From a virus, in IMG/VR virus record IMGVR_UViG_3300023174_000052, positions 111,595-175,594 of that record: DNA of 64,000 bases. The stretch is one strand, 5' to 3'. Below are positions 37,160-46,025 of this stretch, in pieces. The notes under the pieces were generated by a model that was given only the letters and a program-made list of their open reading frames with translations, was not told the origin of the DNA and did not search any database. Every line of letters begins with the position of its first letter. The stretch's first letter is position 1. The translations under genes were made by a program, and so were the position numbers.

Positions 37160-38991
37160 TAGCTCGTACTCACAATTATGTCAAAGTTTGGGTATCGTAA
37201 CTCGAAAATAGAACCAGGTGAACCAATCACAAGACCTTTCGTCGTATTGGACTGCATGTCGAAAAATATTCCCGGGTAGTCTCGACCATCATGTTGACCG
37301 CTCACATTAAAAAATTCCAATCTTATTAAAGAAAGTACACCAGGAATATTGATAACACTTGACATTATATCTGCTATAACGATCGGTTGATCAATTTGAA
37401 ATTTTCTTGTCTCTAATAATGTTTGCAACGTAGAAATTACATTCTTTATAACATCAGCAGGATTTGTATCCGGAGCAGGAACTATTGATAGAGATATCGC
37501 GTAGTTAATAATCGCAGCGTCTACTACATCAATTGCGTCTGATATTAAACGATATTCATTGATATACGTTTTTAAATTTTGTTTAAGTGTATCTGGTGCT
37601 AAAATTAAGCGATTTGAATTGTCGCGTGACAAAACGAATAATTGTGAAGAGAGCGGGTTATTTGGATTTTGTCTAACACCTGCTCGATATACGCTACCAA
37701 ATTTAGATGGTAGTGAATAAACTCTTGATAAAAGGTCGGCTTTTGTAACAATCCGAGATTGTGAATTTCGAGCTGCGGGTATTAACGATCTTAACGTGTC
37801 TATTGTCGGAGCAGATGCTCCACCTGTTGCCGGTTCATTATTAGTAACATCGACCGATGCTCTGACTGCGCTGGCTAAGGATGCTGATGCTCCATTCTTA
37901 AAATCGATTCGCAAAGTCTTTATAGATCTTATTGAATTGACAGCAACATTATGAGTCAAACCACCACCTGCTCTATAGGTTATTATTAATGTTGTGGATA
38001 CTGGCGCGACTCCAAGTGTTTTGCTTTTTAATAGACTATTTGGGTCTATTGAAAATTTAGTCATCGTATTTTTTCCATACAACGGTATGACAAGCTTTGA
38101 CGGATCAGGAAATACATCGTCATCTGTCAACGATGGATCACCGCTTCCGAATAGCAGTGTTGTATTTCTACGTTGTAAATCTGTAGAAGTCATAAATCTT
38201 TTCGGAGCAGGAACTATGGTTAAATTTTTCTTAACGATATGATTGTCTTCGTTCGTGTTAACTATTCCTACGAATGCTGTGTCTTGCGTTAAACTTTCAA
38301 CCTCATACCAAGTATCACCGTCAGTATCTATAACATTAATAATTTCTGTTACGCTTGGATTGCTTAAAGATATCGTTCTATAAGGAACAAATTGCGAACC
38401 GAAAGTATAAGATTCTACATAAATTTTTCCAGAAACTCCTAATACGTCTCTTGAAAGTATAAAAGTATCGGGTTGTCCATTTTCGTCGACATCTCCAACT
38501 ATAATAGTAGCAACTAAATTTCCAAACCGATCGGTTTCAGAAAAGTCTATGTCTTCTATCGTCGTGAAAGGTACTCCATCTCTAGAAGATACTTCTGTAG
38601 CTTCTTGTATAATAGGAAGAGATGAACGATCTGGTACTCGTTTTCCAGATTCATTTATAGCGGGAACTTCAATATAAAATGATAAATTGACAGTAGATGG
38701 AGATGAGCCGATTATTTTTACGCCGCTATTTCTTATTAATCTCTCGACGTTCGAAATTTCGACTGCCTCTGACCATAACGTTTCTCTAAACTGGTGATCT
38801 AAATAGAAAGACATATTGTCTCCTACAGATGCAGCCATGTCTAATAATAAACCGCCTACAGATGCTTCGCTGAAGTCCTGAATTTTATCGGCGAAAAATG
38901 TTTTCGCATATTTTAAAAGATCGCTTCTTAATGAATTATAATCTTTCGCGAGATAATTTCTCGTAGGATTTACTTTTCTTTGACCTGCCAT
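37159..38991 (-). CDS. Baseplate wedge protein (T4 gp6-like / baseplate J family)
   Basis: The 610-residue product matches gp6-like wedge proteins: an N-terminus with YLAKDYNSLRSDLL (about 13-26) and a conserved VGGLLLDMAASVGDNMSFYLD helix region (45-65), then beta domains and a C-terminal part with a VNIP..-like strand. gp6 homologues form the ring that joins baseplate wedges and controls sheath contraction. ATG 38991 follows GGTGGGAT. The adjacent gp25-like gene supports the call. Confidence 0.85.
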   Translation of the reverse strand: MAGQRKVNPTRNYLAKDYNSLRSDLLKYAKTFFADKIQDFSEASVGGLLLDMAASVGDNMSFYLDHQFRETLWSEAVEISNVERLIRNSGVKIIGSSPSTVNLSFYIEVPAINESGKRVPDRSSLPIIQEATEVSSRDGVPFTTIEDIDFSETDRFGNLVATIIVGDVDENGQPDTFILSRDVLGVSGKIYVESYTFGSQFVPYRTISLSNPSVTEIINVIDTDGDTWYEVESLTQDTAFVGIVNTNEDNHIVKKNLTIVPAPKRFMTSTDLQRRNTTLLFGSGDPSLTDDDVFPDPSKLVIPLYGKNTMTKFSIDPNSLLKSKTLGVAPVSTTLIITYRAGGGLTHNVAVNSIRSIKTLRIDFKNGASASLASAVRASVDVTNNEPATGGASAPTIDTLRSLIPAARNSQSRIVTKADLLSRVYSLPSKFGSVYRAGVRQNPNNPLSSQLFVLSRDNSNRLILAPDTLKQNLKTYINEYRLISDAIDVVDAAIINYAISLSIVPAPDTNPADVIKNVISTLQTLLETRKFQIDQPIVIADIMSSVINIPGVLSLIRLEFFNVSGQHDGRDYPGIFFDMQSNTTKGLVIGSPGSIFELRYPNFDIIVSTS

Positions 38992-38992
38992 T

Positions 38993-39472
38993 TTATCCCA
39001 CCGTGTAAAGTATTACTTCTACTGCTCTTTCCCTTGTATTCGCCGAGGGGACAGAGTAAGTTATTCGTATTCCAATTCTCGCAACGCTTTCATCGATCGA
39101 TCCCAATTTAATCGGTTCAAAAGTATTAAGCGCAATATAAGGCATATATCTTGCACATGCGTATTGTATTCTTCGAATAGCCTCTTCATCAGTTTCTTCG
39201 CTGCCTAATTCAAAAGTTAATTCTTTTAAATTTGCTCCAAAATTATAGTCGAAAAGTCTTTCGCCTCGATTTGTCAAAATTAAATTTTTTAAATTATCAG
39301 CGATAACGTCTTCGATATCACTATGCATTTTAAGAAAACTATCGTCTCCATCTGACAATTCAAGAGGCGTTTTTATTCCAATCGGTGGGCGCTTTATTTG
39401 TTGCGCGGCTCTTTCTCGCTGCGCAAAAGGCTCTTCGCCAACAGATTTAAAGCTATATACTCGAGCTGTCAT
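38993..39472 (-). CDS. Baseplate wedge protein gp25-like
   Basis: The product is 159 aa, close to the gp25 family size. Its C-terminal three quarters show the family pattern: ADNLKNLILTNRGERLFDYNFG (read in two parts around residues 55-75), then FELGSEETDEEAI and an EPIKLGSIDE segment before the last strands. gp25-like proteins form part of the wedge core and start sheath polymerisation. The N-terminal 40 residues are basic and less conserved. No good Shine-Dalgarno signal precedes ATG 39472; a 28-base gap separates it from the preceding gene. Confidence 0.88.
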   Translation of the reverse strand: MTARVYSFKSVGEEPFAQRERAAQQIKRPPIGIKTPLELSDGDDSFLKMHSDIEDVIADNLKNLILTNRGERLFDYNFGANLKELTFELGSEETDEEAIRRIQYACARYMPYIALNTFEPIKLGSIDESVARIGIRITYSVPSANTRERAVEVILYTVG

Positions 39473-39500
39473 GACAAATATGTAGGTTGTTATTCAAAGT

Positions 39501-39881
39501 TCAAGATGTTCCTGGTGACGTTGTTTTTCCAACGCCAGAATATTTTTTCCCTTCAACTTCTGTGTTAACTTCAACTTGAATATCTGATTTAATCGACACA
39601 ATAATTTCTTTAATGTATTCGTCTATAGCGAAGGCTATCCGCTCAGACAATTTTGACGTAACACTTTCTGTTATTTTTTTGATTTCTTCTTCGGTGATTT
39701 CGCCTTGTTTTTTCGAGGCTTGCAAAGATTTCATTTCAACTTTTGCGTCTTCTTGAGATTTTGAAAATGCAAATTTTATAGCTTCTTTCAAAGATAAATT
39801 CTTTTCGAATAATGACGATTTAGAATTTTGTTTATCATCGATTAATTTAAGTGGTGTATCACCAGGAGTTTTTATAGGCAT
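39501..39881 (-). CDS. Hypothetical baseplate-operon protein, about 126 aa
   Basis: I choose ATG 39881, one base after the stop of the spike gene and preceded by GGGGAA; a GTG at 39905 would add eight residues but lacks a signal. The protein is helical and charged, with Lys/Glu-rich segments at about 25-75 and a beta C-terminus (SIKSDIQVEVNTEVEG). No family recognised. It lies between spike/hub and gp25-like genes, so a baseplate or assembly role is likely but unproven. Confidence 0.62.
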   Translation of the reverse strand: MPIKTPGDTPLKLIDDKQNSKSSLFEKNLSLKEAIKFAFSKSQEDAKVEMKSLQASKKQGEITEEEIKKITESVTSKLSERIAFAIDEYIKEIIVSIKSDIQVEVNTEVEGKKYSGVGKTTSPGTS

Positions 39882-39882
39882 A

Positions 39883-41346
39883 TTATTCCCCAAATATTCT
39901 TTCACTCTTTATACTATCAATTTTACTCTTTCTTACGCCAACGTCGCTTAATAATTTAGAAGCTGCGCTTAAAATTTGAGGCGATGGCATGCCATATCCA
40001 GGTGTAACGTGTGTTGACAATGTATTGCAGAAACCAGATATATCTTCGATAATACCTGCTAATAAATCTTTTAGTTCTTTAAACTTTACGTATGGCTGCG
40101 AGTTCTCCGAGTCAATGGATAAATTTCCACCATTCTTTTCAGATAAACCTAGGTATATTTTATTTGCCGCGATGTGAATTGCTCCATCATCGTGTAATAA
40201 TACCGAACAACCATCTTCTCCTAGCTTTCCTTCTTTTATTATTCTAATTGTGCCATTTATACCTAGTTCTTCATCTTTTCTTGCGACGATTCTAATATGA
40301 TCAGCTTTCGATATTACAGAAGAACCAACAGAAGCTGGTCGAATTTCTTGTTCGCCTGGTAGAAGGGGGGTAAAATTAGATAGAGTTAACGCATCATCTA
40401 TCGATGTATTCATAGAAACGTAAATTCTTGCAGCATCAGAATGAAAATCAGGATCGCCCTCGGATTTGACGTTTTTATCACCTTTTCTAGGATCTTTGAC
40501 AACCTCTTCATATGATCTAGAATTTTTAAAAGTAGCAGGCGACGTTCTCGTCATACTTCCTGATATCAAACCTCTAGATCGACCGGCTACTATATCTATT
40601 ATTCCTGAGAACGGTTTGGGTACAGTAAGAGAATTACTTTGTTCTTCTTCAGGCGTGTCGATCTGCTTCCAATATCTATCTGTACCTAATAATATCATTG
40701 AATTATTGCTACCGTGAATAGCAAAATCGCCAGGTCTTTTAGTAAATCTTGGGATAGGTTCATATATAACAGGATCTTTCACAGAAGATACTATTTTTTC
40801 GTATTCATTTTTACCATTTTTTTGTTTTAAAGACAGATTAGGAAAATCTTCGACAGGTGCTTTCGCTTTTTTATCTCCTGATGCCTTTTCTACCGTACCT
40901 GGCGAATCGCCTTTTGCTTCTTGCGGTTTATAGATTTTATCATAATGCGAATAGCTTAGATCTTCGTTGTATTCATCTCCGTGAACTCGACTTAACCAAT
41001 AACCGACTGTCTTTATTTCTCTATCAAATAAAATCCATACCGTCTCTCCTGTTTTAACAGGCATACAAAGATGTGAAGAGAAGAATGGATATGCCAAAAT
41101 AATCGAAGTAGAAGTAGCATCGGTACCACCCGTTATTTTTCTAACGATACATGTATTTCTCGGTATTCTATCTGGCGAAAAAGTATTAAAAACTTCAGGA
41201 TAAGTCGACTTTAACGTTCCGATACCTGTTTGATCGGTGATTACGTTGACGACAACTGCCTTTTCAAATTGACCAATATCTTGTTTTTCTTTGTTTAATT
41301 CATTTTTTTGCGCTATATTAGTTATAGCAGCATTGATAGTGGTCAT
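39883..41346 (-). CDS. Baseplate central spike / hub protein (gp5-like)
   Basis: The 487-residue product has an N-terminal OB-fold-like region (about 28-130: VVVNVITD, PRNTCIVRKI, then PVKTGETVWILF) as in gp5-type spike proteins, a long linker rich in Lys, Pro and Ser, and a C-terminal beta part (about 345-420) with short repeated strands (IRIVARKDE, IRIIKEGK, GAIHIAANKIYLG) like a spike beta-helix. Such proteins pierce the host outer membrane. No lysozyme domain is seen between OB fold and spike, unlike T4 gp5. ATG 41346 lies nine bases after the preceding stop. Confidence 0.78.
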   Translation of the reverse strand: MTTINAAITNIAQKNELNKEKQDIGQFEKAVVVNVITDQTGIGTLKSTYPEVFNTFSPDRIPRNTCIVRKITGGTDATSTSIILAYPFFSSHLCMPVKTGETVWILFDREIKTVGYWLSRVHGDEYNEDLSYSHYDKIYKPQEAKGDSPGTVEKASGDKKAKAPVEDFPNLSLKQKNGKNEYEKIVSSVKDPVIYEPIPRFTKRPGDFAIHGSNNSMILLGTDRYWKQIDTPEEEQSNSLTVPKPFSGIIDIVAGRSRGLISGSMTRTSPATFKNSRSYEEVVKDPRKGDKNVKSEGDPDFHSDAARIYVSMNTSIDDALTLSNFTPLLPGEQEIRPASVGSSVISKADHIRIVARKDEELGINGTIRIIKEGKLGEDGCSVLLHDDGAIHIAANKIYLGLSEKNGGNLSIDSENSQPYVKFKELKDLLAGIIEDISGFCNTLSTHVTPGYGMPSPQILSAASKLLSDVGVRKSKIDSIKSERIFGE

Positions 41347-41355
41347 TTTTAATAC

Positions 41356-41718
41356 CTACCCTGAGATTTTTGAAAAAATATCGTCTGGTGTTATTTTAGA
41401 GTCTTCTTCTTGAGTTGAACGAACAATTTCGGCCAACTTTAATAATTGTTCATTTGCCTTTGACATTCTTTCAAGATATTTTGTCATAATAGGGCCAACA
41501 TTGATATGTTCAGTTTGGGCTCCTGAAAATCCTGCGTATGCATTAAGATATAAAGCGTAAGCGTTTTCTCGATCTATTATGGCGTTATTATAGATTTCCT
41601 TCCATAGTATTTTTCGTTTATCGTCCGTCGTTGACAACGTATCTAGAAGTTCTGAGAACGATTTTACCTTTTCTTCGGCGTCCTTGATTCTTTTCAAAAC
41701 ATCATCGTAAACGCTCAT
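41356..41718 (-). CDS. Small helical protein between late sigma and spike genes, 120 aa
   Basis: ATG 41718 overlaps the sigma factor stop as ATGA and follows GGAGAA. It is predicted entirely helical with a conserved-looking block ILWKEIYNNAIIDRENAYAL (about 38-57) and a short acidic-hydrophobic C-terminus (TPDDIFSKI). I recognise no family. Two options fit position: a baseplate assembly protein, since the next gene is the spike, or a late-transcription co-activator in the manner of T4 gp33 because it is coupled to the gp55-like gene. Neither is supported by a motif. Confidence 0.62.
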   Translation of the reverse strand: MSVYDDVLKRIKDAEEKVKSFSELLDTLSTTDDKRKILWKEIYNNAIIDRENAYALYLNAYAGFSGAQTEHINVGPIMTKYLERMSKANEQLLKLAEIVRSTQEEDSKITPDDIFSKISG

Positions 41719-42446
41719 GATTCGTTCTCCTGTATGACGATTTCCTTATAGTGTTTTCTTATTGCAGATAATGCAGTCGATAATTGTTTCTGATTTAGGT
41801 TAGACATATCCCTAATATACACGAATATCGCCCGCTTGTGCAGTATGTCTATGTCGTCGATGTGTTCAAAGATCGTTATAATTGATTCCATACATATCTT
41901 TTCGTTTTCATCGATTAATCTTTTTTGTATCTTCTTAAATACTTCTTTTATATGGTCTTTTTGCATTGCCTGAATCATCACGTCATCGGGTGATTCTGCA
42001 ACAGCATAGTGAGCTATCGTACTTCTATCCTTCGATGAAAGTAGTCCTAAATCTTCGAACGATACATTTCTTTGACTAGACGTTGTCTTTTTTCTTGCGT
42101 TCTGTATTAACCAGTTTCTTGCTATCACGTTGAAATAGCTGAACGCTTTTGTTCCTCGCGCAGAGTCAAATTTTCGTAAATTTTCGTATAGAAAAGCAAC
42201 ACAATCGGTTTGCATTTCGAATATATCTTCGCCAGGTTCTGAGAATCCGTAGATCAAAATAAGACTTTCGGCTAGTTTCATTAACGCTGGCGATATCGTG
42301 TTGTGATAAAGCTCTATTTTTTCATTTTCATTAACAATACAATTATAATACGTTATCGCCGTTGTTACCTCAGGTCCGAAGTACATTTTCTTTTCACTAC
42401 CTTCTGTAGACTTTCTACGACGACGTATTCTTTTTGTTCCAATCAT
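41715..42446 (-). CDS. Late-transcription sigma factor (T4 gp55-like)
   Basis: The protein is a small sigma-70-type factor that would direct host RNA polymerase to late promoters with a TATAAATA box. Seen are a basic N-terminus, KMYFGPEV...AI..YN typical of gp55 proteins, a region-2-like helical part with FDSARGTKAFSYFNVIARN (near residues 100-120) and a C-terminal helical part. I use ATG 42446, preceded by AGGAAGGA and one base after the previous stop; an upstream in-frame ATG at 42476 has no such signal. Expected 243 aa; T4 gp55 has 185. The clamp-binding hydrophobic tail of T4 gp55 is not evident. Confidence 0.82.
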   Translation of the reverse strand: MIGTKRIRRRRKSTEGSEKKMYFGPEVTTAITYYNCIVNENEKIELYHNTISPALMKLAESLILIYGFSEPGEDIFEMQTDCVAFLYENLRKFDSARGTKAFSYFNVIARNWLIQNARKKTTSSQRNVSFEDLGLLSSKDRSTIAHYAVAESPDDVMIQAMQKDHIKEVFKKIQKRLIDENEKICMESIITIFEHIDDIDILHKRAIFVYIRDMSNLNQKQLSTALSAIRKHYKEIVIQENES

Positions 42447-42447
42447 C

Positions 42448-42744
42448 TTATCCTTCCTCTTCGACTTCATTTTCAATCGTTGAGAAAGTTTCTGCGACTT
42501 TTATTATCGCGTCTCTCGACAATCTCAAATCATCATGCACCCGTCTAATTTCAGGACTATCAAAAAACAAAGGTATTTCTAAAACTTTGTCGATAGATCT
42601 GATTCTTTCGTCCATGACAGCCAGACAATCTTCTATCGAATCCTGAACTCTGATTATAGTTCTTGCGAATCTATAACAATAAATTGCAAGAAATGTTGTG
42701 GAACAAATTAGTATTAAAATTATGAACCACAAAAAATATATCAC
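42448..42744 (-). CDS. Small membrane-anchored protein, 98 aa
   Basis: One N-terminal transmembrane helix (about residues 2-25, rich in Ile, Leu and Phe) is followed by a charged, helical, probably coiled-coil cytoplasmic or periplasmic part. The start is GTG 42744, overlapping the previous stop as GTGA. No family is recognised. It sits between a glycosyltransferase and the late sigma factor, so expression is late; the role is unknown. Confidence 0.65.
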   Translation of the reverse strand: MIYFLWFIILILICSTTFLAIYCYRFARTIIRVQDSIEDCLAVMDERIRSIDKVLEIPLFFDSPEIRRVHDDLRLSRDAIIKVAETFSTIENEVEEEG

Positions 42745-43892
42745 AGTAATTCCCCGATAACCGCGTCGTATAGATCGCAGACGGCATTTATCGAATATTT
42801 TTCGCGAATGATTTTTGCTAAATCATCTGCCCACTCTTTAGGCTTAGAATAAGATTCAACTGTTTTTCGCATTCTACGTTTCGCATCAGGTTCGCGAACT
42901 TGTGCCCATCGAGCGCCTTGGATGAATATTGTACCATCTATTTTTTTATCAGAAACAGGAACTAAATCATATTCCACCTTCGAAAAATGACCTTTTGATA
43001 AAAATTCGAGATGTCCTGACCAGTTCGTTGCTAAAACTGGGAGTGCGGAAGCTGCCGCATCTATAAGAGGAAGCCCGTAACCTTCGCCTCTTGTTAGTGA
43101 AATCATAGACTTGACCTTGGGGCTCTTCATTAAGCCTGCCACTTCTTTTCCAGACATATCACCATTTAACAAATAGACTTTTGGAAATTCTCCCTTTCTA
43201 ACTTCCGACAATAATTTTTGAAATAATAAGACAAGTTGTTTTCTATGAAAAATACAATTTGTCCCTAAATTTGATTTGATGATAAGACCAACATTTTTAT
43301 CACCAGCGAACTCTTCACAAAACCACTTTACCGTGTGGAAAAGATTCTTTCTATCGGAATCTAGATCCATTCCAGTAACTTGTCCGAATAACAAGAAATT
43401 AAACGAAGTAGCTACTTCGTTTAACTCTAAGGGTAGAACATCTTTGTCTATTTCGCAGTTATATGCTTCTGGTACGACTGATATTTTCGTTGTGATTCCA
43501 CCACCAAGTGTCAAAGAATCGGAAGCAAACTTAGATGGAACAATAACATGATTCATCTTATTACATGCGATCTTCCATTCTGGATTACACTTATCTGTTT
43601 CAATACCTGCAGTTATTCCAACATTAACTTTCGCTAATTCTGGATCCCATTCATTCGGTAGTTGGATTTGAAGACTTAGATCGGGTTTTTCTTCAAATGG
43701 AGTCGATCGATCCATAATTTGTCCGACTAGACCGTCCAAATCGTCTCTATCGAGAAACCATGGAGTAATACCCCAGTTTAAAATTTGACACCTTACGTCA
43801 TGTCCACGAGATAGTGCCCATTTAAAGACTTGTCGAGCGTGTTCACCATAACCAGACTTAGAAAGAACAGGTCCTCTTACAATAACTTTCAT
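42741..43892 (-). CDS. Glycosyltransferase, GT-B fold (GT4-like), 383 aa
   Basis: The protein begins with a nucleotide-sugar transferase-type GPVLSKSGYGEHARQ segment and has the GT-B C-terminal region with SLTRGEGYGLPLIDAAASALPVLATNWSGHLEFL (about 265-300), where the conserved acidic residue of the EX7E-type motif appears as EG...D. It would transfer a sugar from an activated donor, perhaps to a lipid, protein or glycan. ATG 43892 overlaps the stop of the previous transferase as ATGA. Donor and acceptor cannot be read from sequence. Confidence 0.82.
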   Translation of the reverse strand: MKVIVRGPVLSKSGYGEHARQVFKWALSRGHDVRCQILNWGITPWFLDRDDLDGLVGQIMDRSTPFEEKPDLSLQIQLPNEWDPELAKVNVGITAGIETDKCNPEWKIACNKMNHVIVPSKFASDSLTLGGGITTKISVVPEAYNCEIDKDVLPLELNEVATSFNFLLFGQVTGMDLDSDRKNLFHTVKWFCEEFAGDKNVGLIIKSNLGTNCIFHRKQLVLLFQKLLSEVRKGEFPKVYLLNGDMSGKEVAGLMKSPKVKSMISLTRGEGYGLPLIDAAASALPVLATNWSGHLEFLSKGHFSKVEYDLVPVSDKKIDGTIFIQGARWAQVREPDAKRRMRKTVESYSKPKEWADDLAKIIREKYSINAVCDLYDAVIGELL

Positions 43893-45133
43893 AGCGCATT
43901 AACCTCGAAATTCTTGCGATCCTTTCGCCAATTCTCAATGAGATCACCGAGCGTCTTGTCCCATGAATCAATAACTTTCTGATATCCAAACTCGCTTAGA
44001 GCATATTCTCGAGCCTTTGCACCTAGACGTTTTCTTCCATCTTTGCCAAGCTCGTAAAGTTTCATAATACCTTTCGCCGTAGTCTCAACCGTGACATAAT
44101 CTTCGTAAATGTATGGAACGCCCTGTGATCCAACAAGAGTCTTTAATTCGACAGGAAGCGCTGCGCCGTTCTCTTCGCCAGTGTAAGCATTAACGACTTG
44201 TCTAGTTAGACCACCAGTTTTCACTGCGACGATTGGATTCCCAACATTCATAGCTTCGAGAGTCGCAAGACCGAAACCTTCTGCGTATGAAATATTGATA
44301 CAAAAATCACTAACATTATGAATAACGTTCATTTTATCAAATTCGACGCGTTCTTTACTAAAGGCTACATTTTGTTCTATGTCGAGATTTCTTGCAACTT
44401 CTACAAGATTAGGACCCTCTTGATCGAAAGGATCGGTATGCATGATTAGAGTAGCTTTTCTGTGACCATGTTTTTGTTCAAGTTCGTCTAGGAAAAGTTT
44501 CCATGCCCATATAACATCTGAAGGTCGTTTTCTTCTAGCATTTCTATTGATCCACAGTCCGACAAAATGATCTGCTCTATGTGTACCGAGAAGAAGTATT
44601 TTATTCCTCAATTTATCCTGTTCAGACATAGGATAAAACATACCTGGTGGTAATGAATGAGGAATAAAATTAGTCTTTTCCGGAAATAACTTGTGGCAAA
44701 ATTCGTATGTCAAATATGAATGACAATTAATGAGATCGGTCGCCTCGTACATCGGACTATTAAACATGGGAGTAGGATAATTATCCCAAACGTGCCACCA
44801 TGCTATTGGACATATTTGATGTACTTCGTCTTCCATCTCAAAAAGCCAAGTAAAAAATCTTGGGTCGGTGAAGATCAACATAGCATCTGGCTTTTCGGTT
44901 GCGAGAGCTTCTCTAATCATCGCTCTGTTGCCGAATCCATCGATCGGCTTAATAATAAAATCTTCATTGACAACGATCGTACGATAATCGGCGTGTTTAA
45001 TCGCCGCGCCGAACTGTCTAAATGACCATCCACCTTTCTGTATAAGACCATTAATTAAGTGTCTTGTTTGATTTCCAACGCCCGATGGAGAAAGAGCGTG
45101 ATCAGAAAGAACCAAAACTTTTCTCTTCTTCAA
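43889..45133 (-). CDS. Glycosyltransferase family 4-like, 414 aa
   Basis: A GT-B glycosyltransferase. The N-terminal part has LSDHALSPSGVGNQTRHL (9-26), the typical glycine-rich entry of family 4, and the C-terminal part has NISYAEGFGLATLEAMNVG (about 285-303) with the E-x7-E motif. Start is TTG 45133 after GAGG, supporting the non-ATG start. It is coupled to the next transferase gene. The 61-base gap before it contains no clear promoter or terminator. Donor and acceptor unknown. Confidence 0.84.
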   Translation of the reverse strand: MKKRKVLVLSDHALSPSGVGNQTRHLINGLIQKGGWSFRQFGAAIKHADYRTIVVNEDFIIKPIDGFGNRAMIREALATEKPDAMLIFTDPRFFTWLFEMEDEVHQICPIAWWHVWDNYPTPMFNSPMYEATDLINCHSYLTYEFCHKLFPEKTNFIPHSLPPGMFYPMSEQDKLRNKILLLGTHRADHFVGLWINRNARRKRPSDVIWAWKLFLDELEQKHGHRKATLIMHTDPFDQEGPNLVEVARNLDIEQNVAFSKERVEFDKMNVIHNVSDFCINISYAEGFGLATLEAMNVGNPIVAVKTGGLTRQVVNAYTGEENGAALPVELKTLVGSQGVPYIYEDYVTVETTAKGIMKLYELGKDGRKRLGAKAREYALSEFGYQKVIDSWDKTLGDLIENWRKDRKNFEVNAL

Positions 45134-45194
45134 ATTAACCTCGCTACAATATCATCCGGCGGATTAATGAAGATGTTAACGGTCTTTAATATAA

Positions 45195-45980
45195 TTATCT
45201 TACACATTGTCCTGATTTCGCAAAATCGCAATATTCGCAATTATGTTTATTTTTTGGAAAAAATCCACGTTTAACCGTATTAATCATGCTGGACACGAGT
45301 TTATTTGCCTTCTCTTGAACCTTGGGTCCTGCCGAAAATGCGACTAAATCGATAGACTTACCAGATTTCGCCCCTTTTTTAAGCACGACAAAAGCGGTAC
45401 CAACATCTGCGGAAGACAATTCGAATTTCTTCATGACGTGCCATTTATAGAGGATCAACTGTGCCTGTGTATTGAAATCTTCTTTTTTATCTCGACGCCA
45501 TCCATAGGCTGGACCTGTCTTCCAGTCGATGATTAGAAGCTTTTCCTTACCTCGTTTGTCTTTAAGCTTAAGAATCGCATCGATGAAACCTTTAAATTTA
45601 ATATCATGATTATCGATAGATTCCATAAGCGCATGTTCTGCATCGAGTGTCTCCCATTCCGGAAAATTTTCATCCAAAAATGTAGGAACATCATTAATCA
45701 CAGTTTCTGCCCAAGAACACCATTTTTCTACGTCAGGGAAACCTTTTTCTTGCCAAATCCTACGAATTTCTGACGTGCAAAGTTCTACGTCTACTTCTCG
45801 AGTCTTAAGATATTTTTCGCAAGACGAATGGACGGCAGTACCAAAATAAAGGTGTTCTGATTCTACATCTGCTTTGACTTTATCGATATAGGTCAGCTTA
45901 TGTTTCCACGGACACTCTGCCCAAGTTCGAACTTCAGAAAAAGAAATATGAGCTTTACCTGTTGGAAACGTATTAGACAA
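45195..45980 (-). CDS. PD-(D/E)XK nuclease with iron-sulphur cysteines (RecB/Cas4-like)
   Basis: The 261-residue product has all motifs of this nuclease class: FGTAVH (46-51), FIDAI with Asp134, IDWKTG with Asp152 and Lys154, and TQAQLILY (171-178). Four cysteines, Cys23 in ECPW and Cys248, Cys251 and Cys259 at the C-terminus, match the 4Fe-4S arrangement of Cas4 and AddB-type nucleases. It would degrade or process DNA ends. Start is TTG 45980 after GGGGTG. It is out of place inside a sugar cassette; other DNA genes lie at 8-13 kb. Confidence 0.87.
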   Translation of the reverse strand: MSNTFPTGKAHISFSEVRTWAECPWKHKLTYIDKVKADVESEHLYFGTAVHSSCEKYLKTREVDVELCTSEIRRIWQEKGFPDVEKWCSWAETVINDVPTFLDENFPEWETLDAEHALMESIDNHDIKFKGFIDAILKLKDKRGKEKLLIIDWKTGPAYGWRRDKKEDFNTQAQLILYKWHVMKKFELSSADVGTAFVVLKKGAKSGKSIDLVAFSAGPKVQEKANKLVSSMINTVKRGFFPKNKHNCEYCDFAKSGQCVR

Positions 45981-46025
45981 TCATCACCCCACTCTAAACA
46001 ATATTGCGTGATGATTCGATAATTT

